From assembly GCF_007676705.1 (NCBI RefSeq), contig NZ_VEBF01000006.1, positions 186,001-250,000 of the forward strand: a stretch of 64,000 bases of DNA. Reading direction: 5' to 3'. This stretch comes from Paenibacillus xylanexedens. Its GTDB lineage: Bacteria; Bacillota; Bacilli; Paenibacillales; Paenibacillaceae. Below the pieces are notes generated by a model that was not told where the DNA came from, searched no databases, and saw only the letters and a program-made list of their open reading frames with translations. This document shows positions 35,301-44,871 of this stretch, piece by piece (positions within the stretch are counted from its first letter, which is position 1; each line of letters opens with the position of its first letter). Position numbers and translations under genes: made by a program.

Positions 35301-38300
35301 GAAATACCTGTTGCATTCCTTCTGATGTAACAACTGTTCTTAACATATCGTGACGCTTGATTAACTGATTCCATGCTCTTTCAAATTTTTCGACATTCAA
35401 AAACTGTGCTTCATATTCATCATAACTATGTGTAGAAACGTTCCCTAGTTCATAGGCTTCGTTGCGACCAATCCAATAGGCATGTTGAATATCAGTAAGA
35501 GGAAAAGGCGCATACCTATTCAAAGGATCGGCTTGAATCACGAGCATCAAATTTGAACTTTCCTTACTTTTTTGGGTTGGATTGGTATCACGAAGTGTCG
35601 AAATTGTCTCTGCAAGTCCTTCTACTGTCGAGGATTGAAACAATGCATGCAAGGGTAACTCAACTTGAATAATCTTGCGAATTTGGGCAACAATTTTCAT
35701 TGCCAACAACGAATACCCGCCCATCTCAAAAAAATCATCTTGAACCCCCACACGTGGTACTCCAAATACATCCTTCCAAATATCGGTTATAATCTCTTCC
35801 AATTCTGTTCGAGGTGGTACATAAACCGTATCTACACTCAGATCAAAAACTGTTGGAACTGGTAGGATAAGTCTGTTTATCTTCCCATTGCTTGTCAATG
35901 GAAAGGCCTCCAACACAACAATTGAAGAAGGAACCATGTAATCAGGTAGTTGTTTTTTTAAATGCTCTCGCACATCTCGACTTGTGATCACAGCTCCATT
36001 CTCACAAACCATATATCCAACCAAGTATTTCAATGCATGTTTGTCCTCCTTGACAACGACAACACATTGACGGACACCCGGTACACGTAGAATATTCTTT
36101 TCAATCTCGTTAATCTCGATTCTATAACCACGTATTTTCACCTGAAAATCAGAACGTCCTACTAACTCTATATTTCCATCAGATAAATATCTGGCTAAAT
36201 CACCAGTTTTGTAAACAGACACTGTCTGGTTAAATCCTGTGGAAAGCGTTAAAAATCGTTCTTTACTTAAATCTGGCTTATGGATATATCCTTTCGCCAC
36301 ACCGTCACCTGCAATATATAATTCACCCGTAACACCAATCGGAACTTCTTGCCTATGTCTGTCAAGAATCAGCAATTTCGTATTGGGAAATGGTTTCCCT
36401 ATCGGAACGGTTTCACCGAAATCAGGGAATTCGTTTTCGTATTCATAATAAGAGCTATCTATTGTGGCTTCAGTTAATCCATATGAGCTAATTAATCTAG
36501 CTTTCTCTCCACAGAAGCTCTTTAATCTGGAGTACTCCTCCATTGTCCATGTATCCGAACCAACGATGATCAACTTCATAAAATCAAGCTTATGATTGCT
36601 CTCATCAAGGTACTGCATTAGTCCCCTGATCACTGCAGGCACAAATTCTGCACAGTCCACTTCTTCTTGACAGAGTAATCTATACAACCCCAAGGGCTCT
36701 AGCAACAAATTAGAAGGACATAGTACCAACTTCGAACCGGAGCCCAGCGCTCTGACTAGATCGCCTACAAACACATCAAAGGATAAGCTAGCCATCTGCA
36801 AATGAGAAGTCGTATCAGTAGATAACCGATATTCATGTTCCCATCCCTGATAGGCATGCATGAGATTACGATGAGTAACCATTGTGCCTTTGGGCAGTCC
36901 TGTAGAACCTGACGTGTATATAACATAGGCAAGATCATCGCTTGAAACAGTACGAGTGCAATTATTATGCTGTACTTGTAACAGGGCGTCTTCAATGAGT
37001 ACTATTCCTACATCACGAGAGCTAAAGTCCAAGCAATCCACATCATTACCAGTAATCACCGTACCCATCTTCGAATCCATAAGCATATGTTCCAGGCGAT
37101 TGGCAGGATACGAAGGATCCATTGGTAAAAAAGCAGCTCCCGCTTTAAGGACACCTATTACAGCAATAACAAGGTCTATGGACTTAGGTAGGCATATTCC
37201 GATTACACTTCCAATTTCCACACGATTATTAATCAAATATGTGGAAAGTTTATTGGAACGTTCATTCAATTCACGATAGGTAATTTGCTGACCATTAAAA
37301 CTTAAAGCGATGGAATCAGCCTTATATATGGCGTTTTTCTCAAACAAAGTACAAATAGTTTTATTCGCTGGATAATCAATGTTATCGCCCTGCCACAATT
37401 CAAGTTTACTTTTCTCATTAGCAGTTAGATATGTAAGTTGGCCCAAAGGAGAATCTGGATCAGCCGATATTCTTTCCAACAAAATTTCAAAATGATGTGC
37501 CATTCGTTCAATAAACGAATAATCAAATAGATCAGTGTTATACTCAAAGATACATTTAGGTGGGTATTGATTCCCACCATCTAGAATATCCAGTGATAGA
37601 TCAAACTTTGAAGTACCCCCGTCAATAGGTTGATAGTTCATCAAAACGTTATCAAGCTGAAAATTCGGAACGGCCTTTTGATAAGTAAACAGCACCTGAA
37701 ACAGCGGATTCATGCTTGCACTTCGGTTAGGCTGCACGGCCTGAACAATATCCTCAAATGGTATATCCTGATTTGAGAACGCATCTAAAGAGTTCTTCTT
37801 AATAGTTCTAAGCAATTCTCTAAAACTCATGTCTTCTGAAAAAACGGTTCTAATGGGGAGCGTGTTAACGAAGACTCCGATGAGCTGTTGAAATTGCTGC
37901 TGGTTACGTCCAGAGACGGGAACACCTAAGGTGATATCAGCCTGCTCAGTATATCGGTATAATAATGCTTTGAAAATGGCAAGAGTGGCCATAAATGCTG
38001 TGGATTCCTCGGAAATGCACAACCTCTTCAGTTTTTCATTCAATTCTTTTGATAATTCAAATACGTATGCCGATCCGTTGAATGTTTGTACGGAGGGGCG
38101 TACATATGTGGTTGGTAACTCAAGAATTGATGCTGCTCCTTCAAGGTAATCCGACCAATATTTCAATTGTTCCTGCAAAACTTGTTCCGATATGTTACGT
38201 TTTTGCCATGTAACATAATCAGAATACTGCACCGCCAGAGGTTCCAAAGGTGAAGGCAACTGTTTATTCAAAGCAGTATAAAGTTTACTTAATTCTTGTA

Positions 38301-38868
38301 GCATCAATGTAACTGACCATCCATCAAAAATAAGATGATGCATGGTAATTACTAGATAATGCTCATCATGATTCAGACGTATCAGCAGCAGACGCCATAA
38401 TGTGGATGAAGAAGATGGAGGAATCGGTTTCCCGATTTCCTCCTGCACGATTCGTGTCCGTTCGTTTCGCTGGTCCTCTTTTGGCATGTTCATTAAATCT
38501 ATAACGGGAATAGATACCTCTACATGATGCATATGATTACGTTTAGGCTCCCCGTCTTCATTAACGATAATGTTTGTACGCAAGATTTCATGCCGCTCTA
38601 CCAATTCGGAAAAGCAACGTTCTAAAATATGCGGATCCAATTTTCCTAATAACAAAAATGCAGATGGTATATTGTATGCTGCACTCTCAAAATCCAATTG
38701 ACTCTGGAACCATAAACGCTTTTGCGAAAATGAGAGTGTTTCATGATCGACACTTATTTCAAGATCTTGTGCTTTAGATTCCAGATTCATTTTTGATTGG
38801 AGCTTCAACTTTAGTGCTGCCTTTTGTTCTTCAGAGAGAGCTGCGATACGATCATTTAGATTTCCCAA
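32326..38868 (-). CDS. Two-module NRPS: C-A(Orn/Dab-like)-T-Cy-A(Cys)-T
   Basis: At about 2180 aa: C domain (about 45-460, HHLIFDG); A1 (about 500-1000, TSGSTGLPKG, NGKIN); T1 (GGYSLL, about 1050); Cy domain (about 1110-1530, FPLTDIQHAYWIGR, D-A-I-M-W-D for the DxxxxD motif, WDVVEELYPPG); A2 (about 1560-2065); T2 (GGDSLQL, about 2120). Specificity residues read by alignment to GrsA are D-V-G-E-I-V-S-I-D for A1 (one change from the Orn/Dab code) and D-L-Y-N-L-S-L-I-W for A2 (the Cys code). Cys is then expected to cyclise to thiazoline. No terminal TE. The start is TTG 38868 behind GGGAGTG, 1 nt after the PKS stop. Confidence 0.93.
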   Translation of the reverse strand: MGNLNDRIAALSEEQKAALKLKLQSKMNLESKAQDLEISVDHETLSFSQKRLWFQSQLDFESAAYNIPSAFLLLGKLDPHILERCFSELVERHEILRTNIIVNEDGEPKRNHMHHVEVSIPVIDLMNMPKEDQRNERTRIVQEEIGKPIPPSSSSTLWRLLLIRLNHDEHYLVITMHHLIFDGWSVTLMLQELSKLYTALNKQLPSPLEPLAVQYSDYVTWQKRNISEQVLQEQLKYWSDYLEGAASILELPTTYVRPSVQTFNGSAYVFELSKELNEKLKRLCISEESTAFMATLAIFKALLYRYTEQADITLGVPVSGRNQQQFQQLIGVFVNTLPIRTVFSEDMSFRELLRTIKKNSLDAFSNQDIPFEDIVQAVQPNRSASMNPLFQVLFTYQKAVPNFQLDNVLMNYQPIDGGTSKFDLSLDILDGGNQYPPKCIFEYNTDLFDYSFIERMAHHFEILLERISADPDSPLGQLTYLTANEKSKLELWQGDNIDYPANKTICTLFEKNAIYKADSIALSFNGQQITYRELNERSNKLSTYLINNRVEIGSVIGICLPKSIDLVIAVIGVLKAGAAFLPMDPSYPANRLEHMLMDSKMGTVITGNDVDCLDFSSRDVGIVLIEDALLQVQHNNCTRTVSSDDLAYVIYTSGSTGLPKGTMVTHRNLMHAYQGWEHEYRLSTDTTSHLQMASLSFDVFVGDLVRALGSGSKLVLCPSNLLLEPLGLYRLLCQEEVDCAEFVPAVIRGLMQYLDESNHKLDFMKLIIVGSDTWTMEEYSRLKSFCGEKARLISSYGLTEATIDSSYYEYENEFPDFGETVPIGKPFPNTKLLILDRHRQEVPIGVTGELYIAGDGVAKGYIHKPDLSKERFLTLSTGFNQTVSVYKTGDLARYLSDGNIELVGRSDFQVKIRGYRIEINEIEKNILRVPGVRQCVVVVKEDKHALKYLVGYMVCENGAVITSRDVREHLKKQLPDYMVPSSIVVLEAFPLTSNGKINRLILPVPTVFDLSVDTVYVPPRTELEEIITDIWKDVFGVPRVGVQDDFFEMGGYSLLAMKIVAQIRKIIQVELPLHALFQSSTVEGLAETISTLRDTNPTQKSKESSNLMLVIQADPLNRYAPFPLTDIQHAYWIGRNEAYELGNVSTHSYDEYEAQFLNVEKFERAWNQLIKRHDMLRTVVTSEGMQQVFPEVPFYPVRVTDLRGKKQNEVKKAIEVTRQEMSHQMLDPHHWPVFDIRITLLEEEKSQIHFSTDAIMWDVWSFVILMRELVTIYEGNESELAPLEISFRDYVMAQQDFKKTKHYKEAFEYWKKRIPTLPPAPELPLSRNPKEIIQPKFVRYHERLDIESWTRLKTKAMKIGVTTTGILLAAFAEVIRNWSRNPDFSLNLTFLNRNSSHAQINQVVGEFTSVILLAVTNSSSSSFIDRARQIQNNLWNDLENNYISGVDVIRELNAINGGGIQAKMPVVFTSALVVPIPDEREMPFPIKPVENLGVTQTSQVWLDCGVWDDRNGLYCNWDVVEELYPPGFIQEMFHVFWSLVKRLAQNDEIWDQQIIPLVPVEQLERRSESDLEQSLQPSDLLHTLFNKSARIQPTHPAIVCVNNILSYDELFRISNQIGRQLRSHNILPNHLVAIFMNKGWEQVAGVLGVLQSGAAYVPIDPDLPEERLKQLLEFTEIKYVLTLNELTNKLTMFTNIVVLDIGRESLEVWSDEPLETIQSPDDLAYTIFTSGTSGKPKAVMIDHAGAVNTITDINRRFGVDQNDKVLALSAFHFDLSVYDIFGSLAAGATIVIPDHNRSLEPSHWEDIIKENKVSIWNSVPALMSMYVEYLKMHSKKSKTLRLTLLSGDWIPLSLPSRIRSVSEVKDIVSLGGATEASIWSIFYQIHEVNSNWKSIPYGKALSGQKVYVLNESLEPCPDWVTGQIYIGGVGLAKGYMKNEDDTKSSFLYHGNEYIYRTGDLGRYLPDGNIEFLGRIDMQLKIQGYRIHPNEICHELLKHPLIEEAVVLSVGEPKAYQKLVAYYKASEYSKDMNNELRSFLALKLPNYMIPVAFVRVESYPLTANNKVDHDLLRRDIDWTLHIVNNYQAPSTELENSIAVIISGILQIALPGVGDTFYELGGDSLQLVELLTELRKYYKVDLLMGELLQNPTIEKLAVCLNQNYGIENNKLVEFANEGVANS

Positions 38869-38869
38869 C

Positions 38870-41800
38870 TTATTCACTCCCAGCTGCAATTTCGCTAAGC
38901 ATTTCATTTAACATATCTTCAGGCAAATCCTCCATCTCGGACAAGAGATCCTCTACAGTTTGATCAAGTTTATCACCTTGCTTTTCAACCAGCATCGCCA
39001 TAATGCTAATGGCCAAATCTTCGGCCGTTACTCCGCGTAAAAGGTCAACCACTGCGACACTAACCTGTAGCCCTGATTCGATAACTCCCTTCAGTTCCAT
39101 AGCCATCATTGAATCCAGACCGAAAGAGTTAAGTGGAGAAGCCGCCTTCATATTGGATCGATTCATTCGAAGTACAGTACTTGAAACATCCAATAGATAG
39201 GATACAAGCAAATCCATTCTTTCTTCTGCTTTCTCAACAGACATTAACTGATGGACAAAATCCCCTGTACGTGCATCTTCAGATCCTGCTTGAACCTGCA
39301 ATGCTCTATGTCTGGATACAAGTGATGCAATCAATGGCGGTACATTGCCCAGAGGGTAATTCTTATCCGCGACTTTCGGCCAATCCGCACCTAGCACGGT
39401 AAATTGGGCTCTAGTCTGACACAGAACATGGTTAAGGGCGTCAAGCCCCTGAGTATTTGTCATCGCAAATAATCCTCGTGTGTCAAAAAAGTTTAGTAAA
39501 TCCAATTGTGTTGCCATACCTGATTCAAGCCAAGGGCCCCAGTTGATACTTAATCCATGCATCCCTCTTGCTCTGCGATAGTGCGCAAGGGCATCTAGGA
39601 ATGCATTGCCCGCGCTATAGTTAGCTTGTCCACTCATAACGACTACAGATGCGACCGAAGAAAATAAAATAAAGAAGTCAAGTGGATCATCCTTAAATTG
39701 TTCATGTAAGTTCCACCCTCCTAATACCTTAGGACGAAGCACATTAATGAAATCCTGTTGATCCATCTGATAAAGCAATTGAGGTCTTGCCACTCCAGCA
39801 GCATGAATCACACCACGAATTGCTGGCCAACCCGCATCATTGTATTCTTTAATTGCACGTTCAATTTCTTCTTTATTACATACATCAGCCACAGCAAAAT
39901 GAATTGTCGCACCCAGCTTCTCCAATTCTTTTACAGCGTAAATTCGTCTTCCCTGTAAAGAATCAGGATCAATGTCTTTCCATTCTTTACGTTCCGGAAA
40001 TTTCCCTCTCCCCATGAGGATCAAACGACGAGCCCCATGCTCAATCATCCATTTAGATGTCAGCAACCCCAATCCACCAAAACCACCGGTGATAAGGTAA
40101 CCTACATCGCCACGGAATTTGGCGGGAATGGAACTATTCAATTCAATATCTTCTTGCAAACGAAGGATATACCGCTCTCCCTGCCTAAAAGCAATGTGGT
40201 CTTCTCCATCCGTATTCCATATTTCTTCAAACATACTTGATGAATTTTCTTCAGCAGAGGAATCATTATCCAAATCGATAATTCCGCCCCATTGATCCAT
40301 ATGCTCCTGATGACCGATTGCTTTAGCTAGTCCCCAAACAGGAGATTGAGAGATCTGACTCAGTGGAGTTGTATTTGCGATTTGCTGCGCTCCTTTGGTC
40401 ACTACCCATAAGCGAATCTTGTCTTGCAAACGGGTTTGGGTTATAGCTTGTATCAAATAGAGTATACCGATGCTGCCTAATCGCTCTGCCTCGTTCAAGG
40501 CATCCGAGTTTATCATGCTATCCTCGGGAATATCTAATGCCCAGTTGTACAATATCCCTTTTATTGGCTTTCCTTCAGATACTACACTTTGAAGCAAACT
40601 AACAAAATCTTCAGATCTGGATGGATTTACGATGAAGTTCTCACTGTTACTCTCATACGTTGAACCAGAAGATACACGATAACAGTATTCGCCTTGTTCC
40701 TCTAACTTTTGAGTAACTAAAGAACCAATAGATTGCTTATCAGACAATACAATCCATGCACCTTGTTGTTCTGTATGATTAACAGGCGCATAATCAATTG
40801 GATTATGTCTTGATTCCAAACTCCACTGAGTCTCATAAATACTTTGAGGTATCTTCACAGAGTTCGAAACAGCATCATCCTTCAATGACATTGCCTCGCA
40901 TCCTAAAATTTCCATAATTGTGTTACCTTCAGAATCCATAAGGAAAATATCACCTTTAAGCAGTGTTTCACTCTTTTCAGTAAGGGATGCATAGATCCAC
41001 ATATCAGCTTTTAACGGTGCGTGAAGAGCACCTTTGGAAACTCGAACTGGCATGTAAACTGAAGAATCTTCATCTTCTTGCTGGAAAGGTAGTGCGGCAG
41101 CAAGAACCTGGAAGCATTGATCCAGTACAGCAGGATGGATCTGAAATTGTCCTATTTCGGAATGTATCTGATCAGGCACCAAAATTTGAGCAAGTGCACA
41201 TTGCTCCCCTTGCCACAGTCTTTCAATCCCTTGAAATCTCTCTCCATACTCTAGTCCAAACTTTCTAAACTGCAGGTAGCATTTTTCTTTGGCAATTTCT
41301 AACACGCATTGTTTCTGCAAACTTTCAAGATCGTGACTTCGTCTATCTGTTCCCGAATCTGTTCGAATTGAACCTGTTGCATGCAAAGTCCACCCTTCGG
41401 ATGATCCCAACCTCTGACTATATACCTCAATTTGTGAAGTTTGCTCAACATAAATCAGTCTGATTTTGACTATTTCTGACGAAGACAAAAACAGTGCTTT
41501 TCTGAATTTAACGTCTTCTCCATAGATATAGCTTGTATCACCAAACAACTCCTTGGCAGCAGCCAACATCATCTCTACATAAGCTGCCCCTGGATAGACG
41601 ACAGTTCCCTGAATCTGATGATCTTCGAGAAACGGAGAACACCATAAGTCCAGTTCGTTCTCCCAAGTTGGATCAGGTGTATTTAGTCTTCTTCCCAATA
41701 AAGTATGTGGAGGGCTAATAACTCTTTCATTTTCCGAAATTGATGATTCCTGCCAATAACGCTCCCTTTGCCAAGGATAGGCCGGCATGGAAATTATTTC

Positions 41801-44434
41801 TTTTGATTCGGAGTATATTGTAGACCAATTCACGTTATAACCTTTAACATATAATGCACCTAACGAATTAATTAATGTACGGCTGTCTTGTGCCTTTCGA
41901 CGTAAAGATGTGAACGTCTCACCTTTAGAATTGTGGAGACTCAGACATTCTGTTAAAGAACTTGCCAATACAGGATGAGGACCAATTTCTACAAAATTAA
42001 AGATTCCCGACTTAATCATATTTCCCGCAGCTTCTGCAAAAAGAACGGATTCTCTTACGTTCTTCCACCAATATTGCGTTGTGAAATCTCCTTCGCTCAT
42101 TAATTTACCAGTAACTGTGGAATACAACGGCGTGTGCCCCACAAGAACATTTATTTCTTTCAATCCACTAATTAGATCGTATTCCAAAGGGTCCATATAG
42201 TGACTGTGATAGGGGACGTTAACATGTAGATATTTATAAAAGATCTTTTTGTTGTCCAATGACTGAATAACTTCCTCCAATGCTTCTGGAGTCCCTGCTA
42301 GCGTTACCGAACTGGGGCTATTAATTGCTGCTATGGAGATATGATCAATATCATGGATCGCAATCTTTGCTTCCTCAAGGGATAGACCAACAGCTGCCAT
42401 CCGCCCGGTGCCAGTTGTTCTTTGCTGAAGGTGGCTTCGGTAATAAACAACTTTAATAGCATCCTCCAGACTAAGTACACCTGCACAATATGCGGCAGCC
42501 ACTTCACCAGCACTATGCCCTACGATCGCATCTGGTTCAATACCCCATGCCTTCCAGCGCTCTACAAGGCCAATCTGTAATAGAAAGTTAGCAGGTTGAG
42601 AGACTTCTGTATCTTCCATGCGTGAATCCATTTCGTCCGCATTCATTGCGTCGATCAATGACCACCCCGATAATTTCATGAACAGTTCATCACATCGCTC
42701 AGCGACTTTCTTAAACACCACATCTTCTTTCAATAACTCTCTTCCCATAGCCCACCACTGTGGTCCCATACCTGTAAAGACAAAGGCTAATGGTTGCCTA
42801 TATTTTCCATGAGAAACCGCCGAGCTAATTCCTTCTCCAAACTCGCCTTTCAAAAACTGATCAATTTTCACATTCAGATCATCAACGGAGACAGCGGAGA
42901 TGGACAATCTGTAATCGTGATGATTCTTTTTGAGAGCCAAACCGTATCCTATCTGTTGAAGACTATGTGAAGAGTTCGCGAATTGATGTCTAATAGCAAG
43001 CGCCAAATCCTTAAGTGCAGCATCACTACGTGCGGAGATTACGACGGGATAGACCAAATTCTCTTGTGTCGGATATTCCTTGTCCCTATTCTGTGCACGC
43101 TCCGTATCTTGTGACAGGCAAATATACTCCTGCAAAATAACATGAGCATTAGTCCCACCAAAACCAAAAGAATTAACACTTGCCATGGCTGGTTCATTTT
43201 CTATAGTCGGCCACTCGGTAAGTTTTGTTGGAATTATTATTCCCAGGCTTTCTAGATCAATATCCTTGTTTGGATTCTCAAAGTGTAAATGTGCAGGAAT
43301 CTGTTGGTTTTTAAGACAAAGGACTGCTTTTATCAATCCAGCTATACCAGCCGCAGCTTCTGTATGTCCGATGTTTGTTTTGACTGATCCTATATAACAT
43401 TCTTCACCTTTCGCCTGATTTCCAAAAATGCTTCCAAGGGCATTTGCTTCAATCGGATCTCCGACTGGAGTCCCTGTCCCGTGAGCTTCAACGTATTTCA
43501 CTTGCTGTGGGTTAATACCATTTCTATTGTAAACCTCTTGAATCAACTGCTTCTGTGATTCGCCCCTTGGCACAGTAATACCTGGTGTGTTGCCATCCTG
43601 GTTAATACCCGTGCCTCGAATTACAGCATGAATAGGGTCTCCATCTTGAATGGCTTTGGACAAGGGCTTAAGTAATACAACTCCTGCACCTTCCCCCCGA
43701 ACATAACCATTAGCTCTTGAATCAAATGCTCTGGAACGCCCATCTGGTGACAACATTCCCGCCTTTGATTCAGCGATGTAATATTCAGGTTTTACAATTA
43801 CATTTACTCCTCCTGCAAACGCCATTGAGCTTTCACCGTTCCAGATACTCTGACATGCAAGATGTACAGCAACAAGTGAAGAAGAACAAGCAGTATCGAC
43901 TGTTAGGCTGGGACCGCGAAAATCATAGACATAGGAAATTCTATTTGCTAACAATGTCATCATTGCTCCAGTAGCTGAATGTGCATCAACAAGGTGTCTG
44001 TTGGATTCGGAAAACTGTAATAGTTTGTAATCCAATGTAAAAGCACCCATAAATACACCTATATTAGTACCCGCCATTTTTTCCTGAACCTGCAGGCCAT
44101 CCTCCATTGCTTCCCAACAAATTTCCAGCAACAATCTTTGCTGTGGATCCATCAGTGCTGCTTCTCTTGGAGAAATACCAAAGAAAGTAGCATCAAAATG
44201 ATCTACTCTATCTAAAAACCCACCCCATTTGGATTGTGTCTTACCCATATTTTCTTTATTGGGATTATAGTATGTATTGGCATTCCAACGATCCCTAGGC
44301 ACTTCAGTAATAGCATCAACTTGGTCTACTAAAAGATTCCAGTATGAATCAGTAGAATTTACCCCACCCGGATAGCGACACCCCACACCAATGATCGCAA
44401 TCGGCTCATTCTTATGTTCGGTAGAATTACTCAT
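38870..44434 (-). CDS. Type I PKS module KS-AT-DH-KR-ACP
   Basis: At 1854 aa: KS (about 10-440) with DTACSSSL, EAHGTGT and NIGHTEAAAG; AT (about 545-850) with GHSAGE and the unusual YHSH in the specificity region, so malonyl versus methylmalonyl is undecided; DH (about 920-1200) with HQIQGTVVYP and the LDQCFQ Asp; KR (about 1370-1640) with GGFGGLG, Ser in LFSSVAS and Tyr in NYSAGNAF; ACP with GLDSMMAMEL (Ser near 1775); then an acidic helical C-tail (about 1800-1854), possibly a docking segment. No ER, methyltransferase or loading domain, so the starter acyl comes from outside. Start ATG 44434 by GGAGG at 8 nt. First gene of the operon. Confidence 0.94.
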   Translation of the reverse strand: MSNSTEHKNEPIAIIGVGCRYPGGVNSTDSYWNLLVDQVDAITEVPRDRWNANTYYNPNKENMGKTQSKWGGFLDRVDHFDATFFGISPREAALMDPQQRLLLEICWEAMEDGLQVQEKMAGTNIGVFMGAFTLDYKLLQFSESNRHLVDAHSATGAMMTLLANRISYVYDFRGPSLTVDTACSSSLVAVHLACQSIWNGESSMAFAGGVNVIVKPEYYIAESKAGMLSPDGRSRAFDSRANGYVRGEGAGVVLLKPLSKAIQDGDPIHAVIRGTGINQDGNTPGITVPRGESQKQLIQEVYNRNGINPQQVKYVEAHGTGTPVGDPIEANALGSIFGNQAKGEECYIGSVKTNIGHTEAAAGIAGLIKAVLCLKNQQIPAHLHFENPNKDIDLESLGIIIPTKLTEWPTIENEPAMASVNSFGFGGTNAHVILQEYICLSQDTERAQNRDKEYPTQENLVYPVVISARSDAALKDLALAIRHQFANSSHSLQQIGYGLALKKNHHDYRLSISAVSVDDLNVKIDQFLKGEFGEGISSAVSHGKYRQPLAFVFTGMGPQWWAMGRELLKEDVVFKKVAERCDELFMKLSGWSLIDAMNADEMDSRMEDTEVSQPANFLLQIGLVERWKAWGIEPDAIVGHSAGEVAAAYCAGVLSLEDAIKVVYYRSHLQQRTTGTGRMAAVGLSLEEAKIAIHDIDHISIAAINSPSSVTLAGTPEALEEVIQSLDNKKIFYKYLHVNVPYHSHYMDPLEYDLISGLKEINVLVGHTPLYSTVTGKLMSEGDFTTQYWWKNVRESVLFAEAAGNMIKSGIFNFVEIGPHPVLASSLTECLSLHNSKGETFTSLRRKAQDSRTLINSLGALYVKGYNVNWSTIYSESKEIISMPAYPWQRERYWQESSISENERVISPPHTLLGRRLNTPDPTWENELDLWCSPFLEDHQIQGTVVYPGAAYVEMMLAAAKELFGDTSYIYGEDVKFRKALFLSSSEIVKIRLIYVEQTSQIEVYSQRLGSSEGWTLHATGSIRTDSGTDRRSHDLESLQKQCVLEIAKEKCYLQFRKFGLEYGERFQGIERLWQGEQCALAQILVPDQIHSEIGQFQIHPAVLDQCFQVLAAALPFQQEDEDSSVYMPVRVSKGALHAPLKADMWIYASLTEKSETLLKGDIFLMDSEGNTIMEILGCEAMSLKDDAVSNSVKIPQSIYETQWSLESRHNPIDYAPVNHTEQQGAWIVLSDKQSIGSLVTQKLEEQGEYCYRVSSGSTYESNSENFIVNPSRSEDFVSLLQSVVSEGKPIKGILYNWALDIPEDSMINSDALNEAERLGSIGILYLIQAITQTRLQDKIRLWVVTKGAQQIANTTPLSQISQSPVWGLAKAIGHQEHMDQWGGIIDLDNDSSAEENSSSMFEEIWNTDGEDHIAFRQGERYILRLQEDIELNSSIPAKFRGDVGYLITGGFGGLGLLTSKWMIEHGARRLILMGRGKFPERKEWKDIDPDSLQGRRIYAVKELEKLGATIHFAVADVCNKEEIERAIKEYNDAGWPAIRGVIHAAGVARPQLLYQMDQQDFINVLRPKVLGGWNLHEQFKDDPLDFFILFSSVASVVVMSGQANYSAGNAFLDALAHYRRARGMHGLSINWGPWLESGMATQLDLLNFFDTRGLFAMTNTQGLDALNHVLCQTRAQFTVLGADWPKVADKNYPLGNVPPLIASLVSRHRALQVQAGSEDARTGDFVHQLMSVEKAEERMDLLVSYLLDVSSTVLRMNRSNMKAASPLNSFGLDSMMAMELKGVIESGLQVSVAVVDLLRGVTAEDLAISIMAMLVEKQGDKLDQTVEDLLSEMEDLPEDMLNEMLSEIAAGSE

Positions 44435-44871
44435 ATCACTTACCTCCGTTGTTATATGAAAATTAAAGTAAATCACGAAATAATATAATCATTATGTAAT
44501 TACTATAAAAATAACATTTTAAGGCACTTTTCCAGTCCTTTCACGATCATTCCTTTCTCTTAACCCTGTTGGTATTAGCCATATCCTTAACCATCCTCTC
44601 GGAAACACAAAGAGGACAATATAGGTTATATATACTAAATAGAATATATCATAGTATTTTAGAATTATAAACCATTTTATTGTAAATAGTTACTATAGTT
44701 TAAATATCTAGTTCCAAACTACTGTTTATATTATTTTTAACATAAATAATATGTATATCCACCTGTATATTAGTTTGTACAATACACCTTTTAAACAATT
44801 CGACCCACAAATAATAGGGTACTATCTATATAAAGGAAATGAAAGATCAATAAGAGGAGGAGTTTCGGACC
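44435..44871. other. AT-rich divergent intergenic region upstream of the PKS operon
   Basis: These 437 bp lie between the PKS start and the aldo/keto reductase start. The stretch 44625-44770 is very AT-rich. A CCTCT/AGAGG hairpin sits at about 44596-44616. I could not fix a promoter for the PKS operon; candidate -10-like sequences are too many in such AT-rich DNA. No coding sequence seen. Confidence 0.5.
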
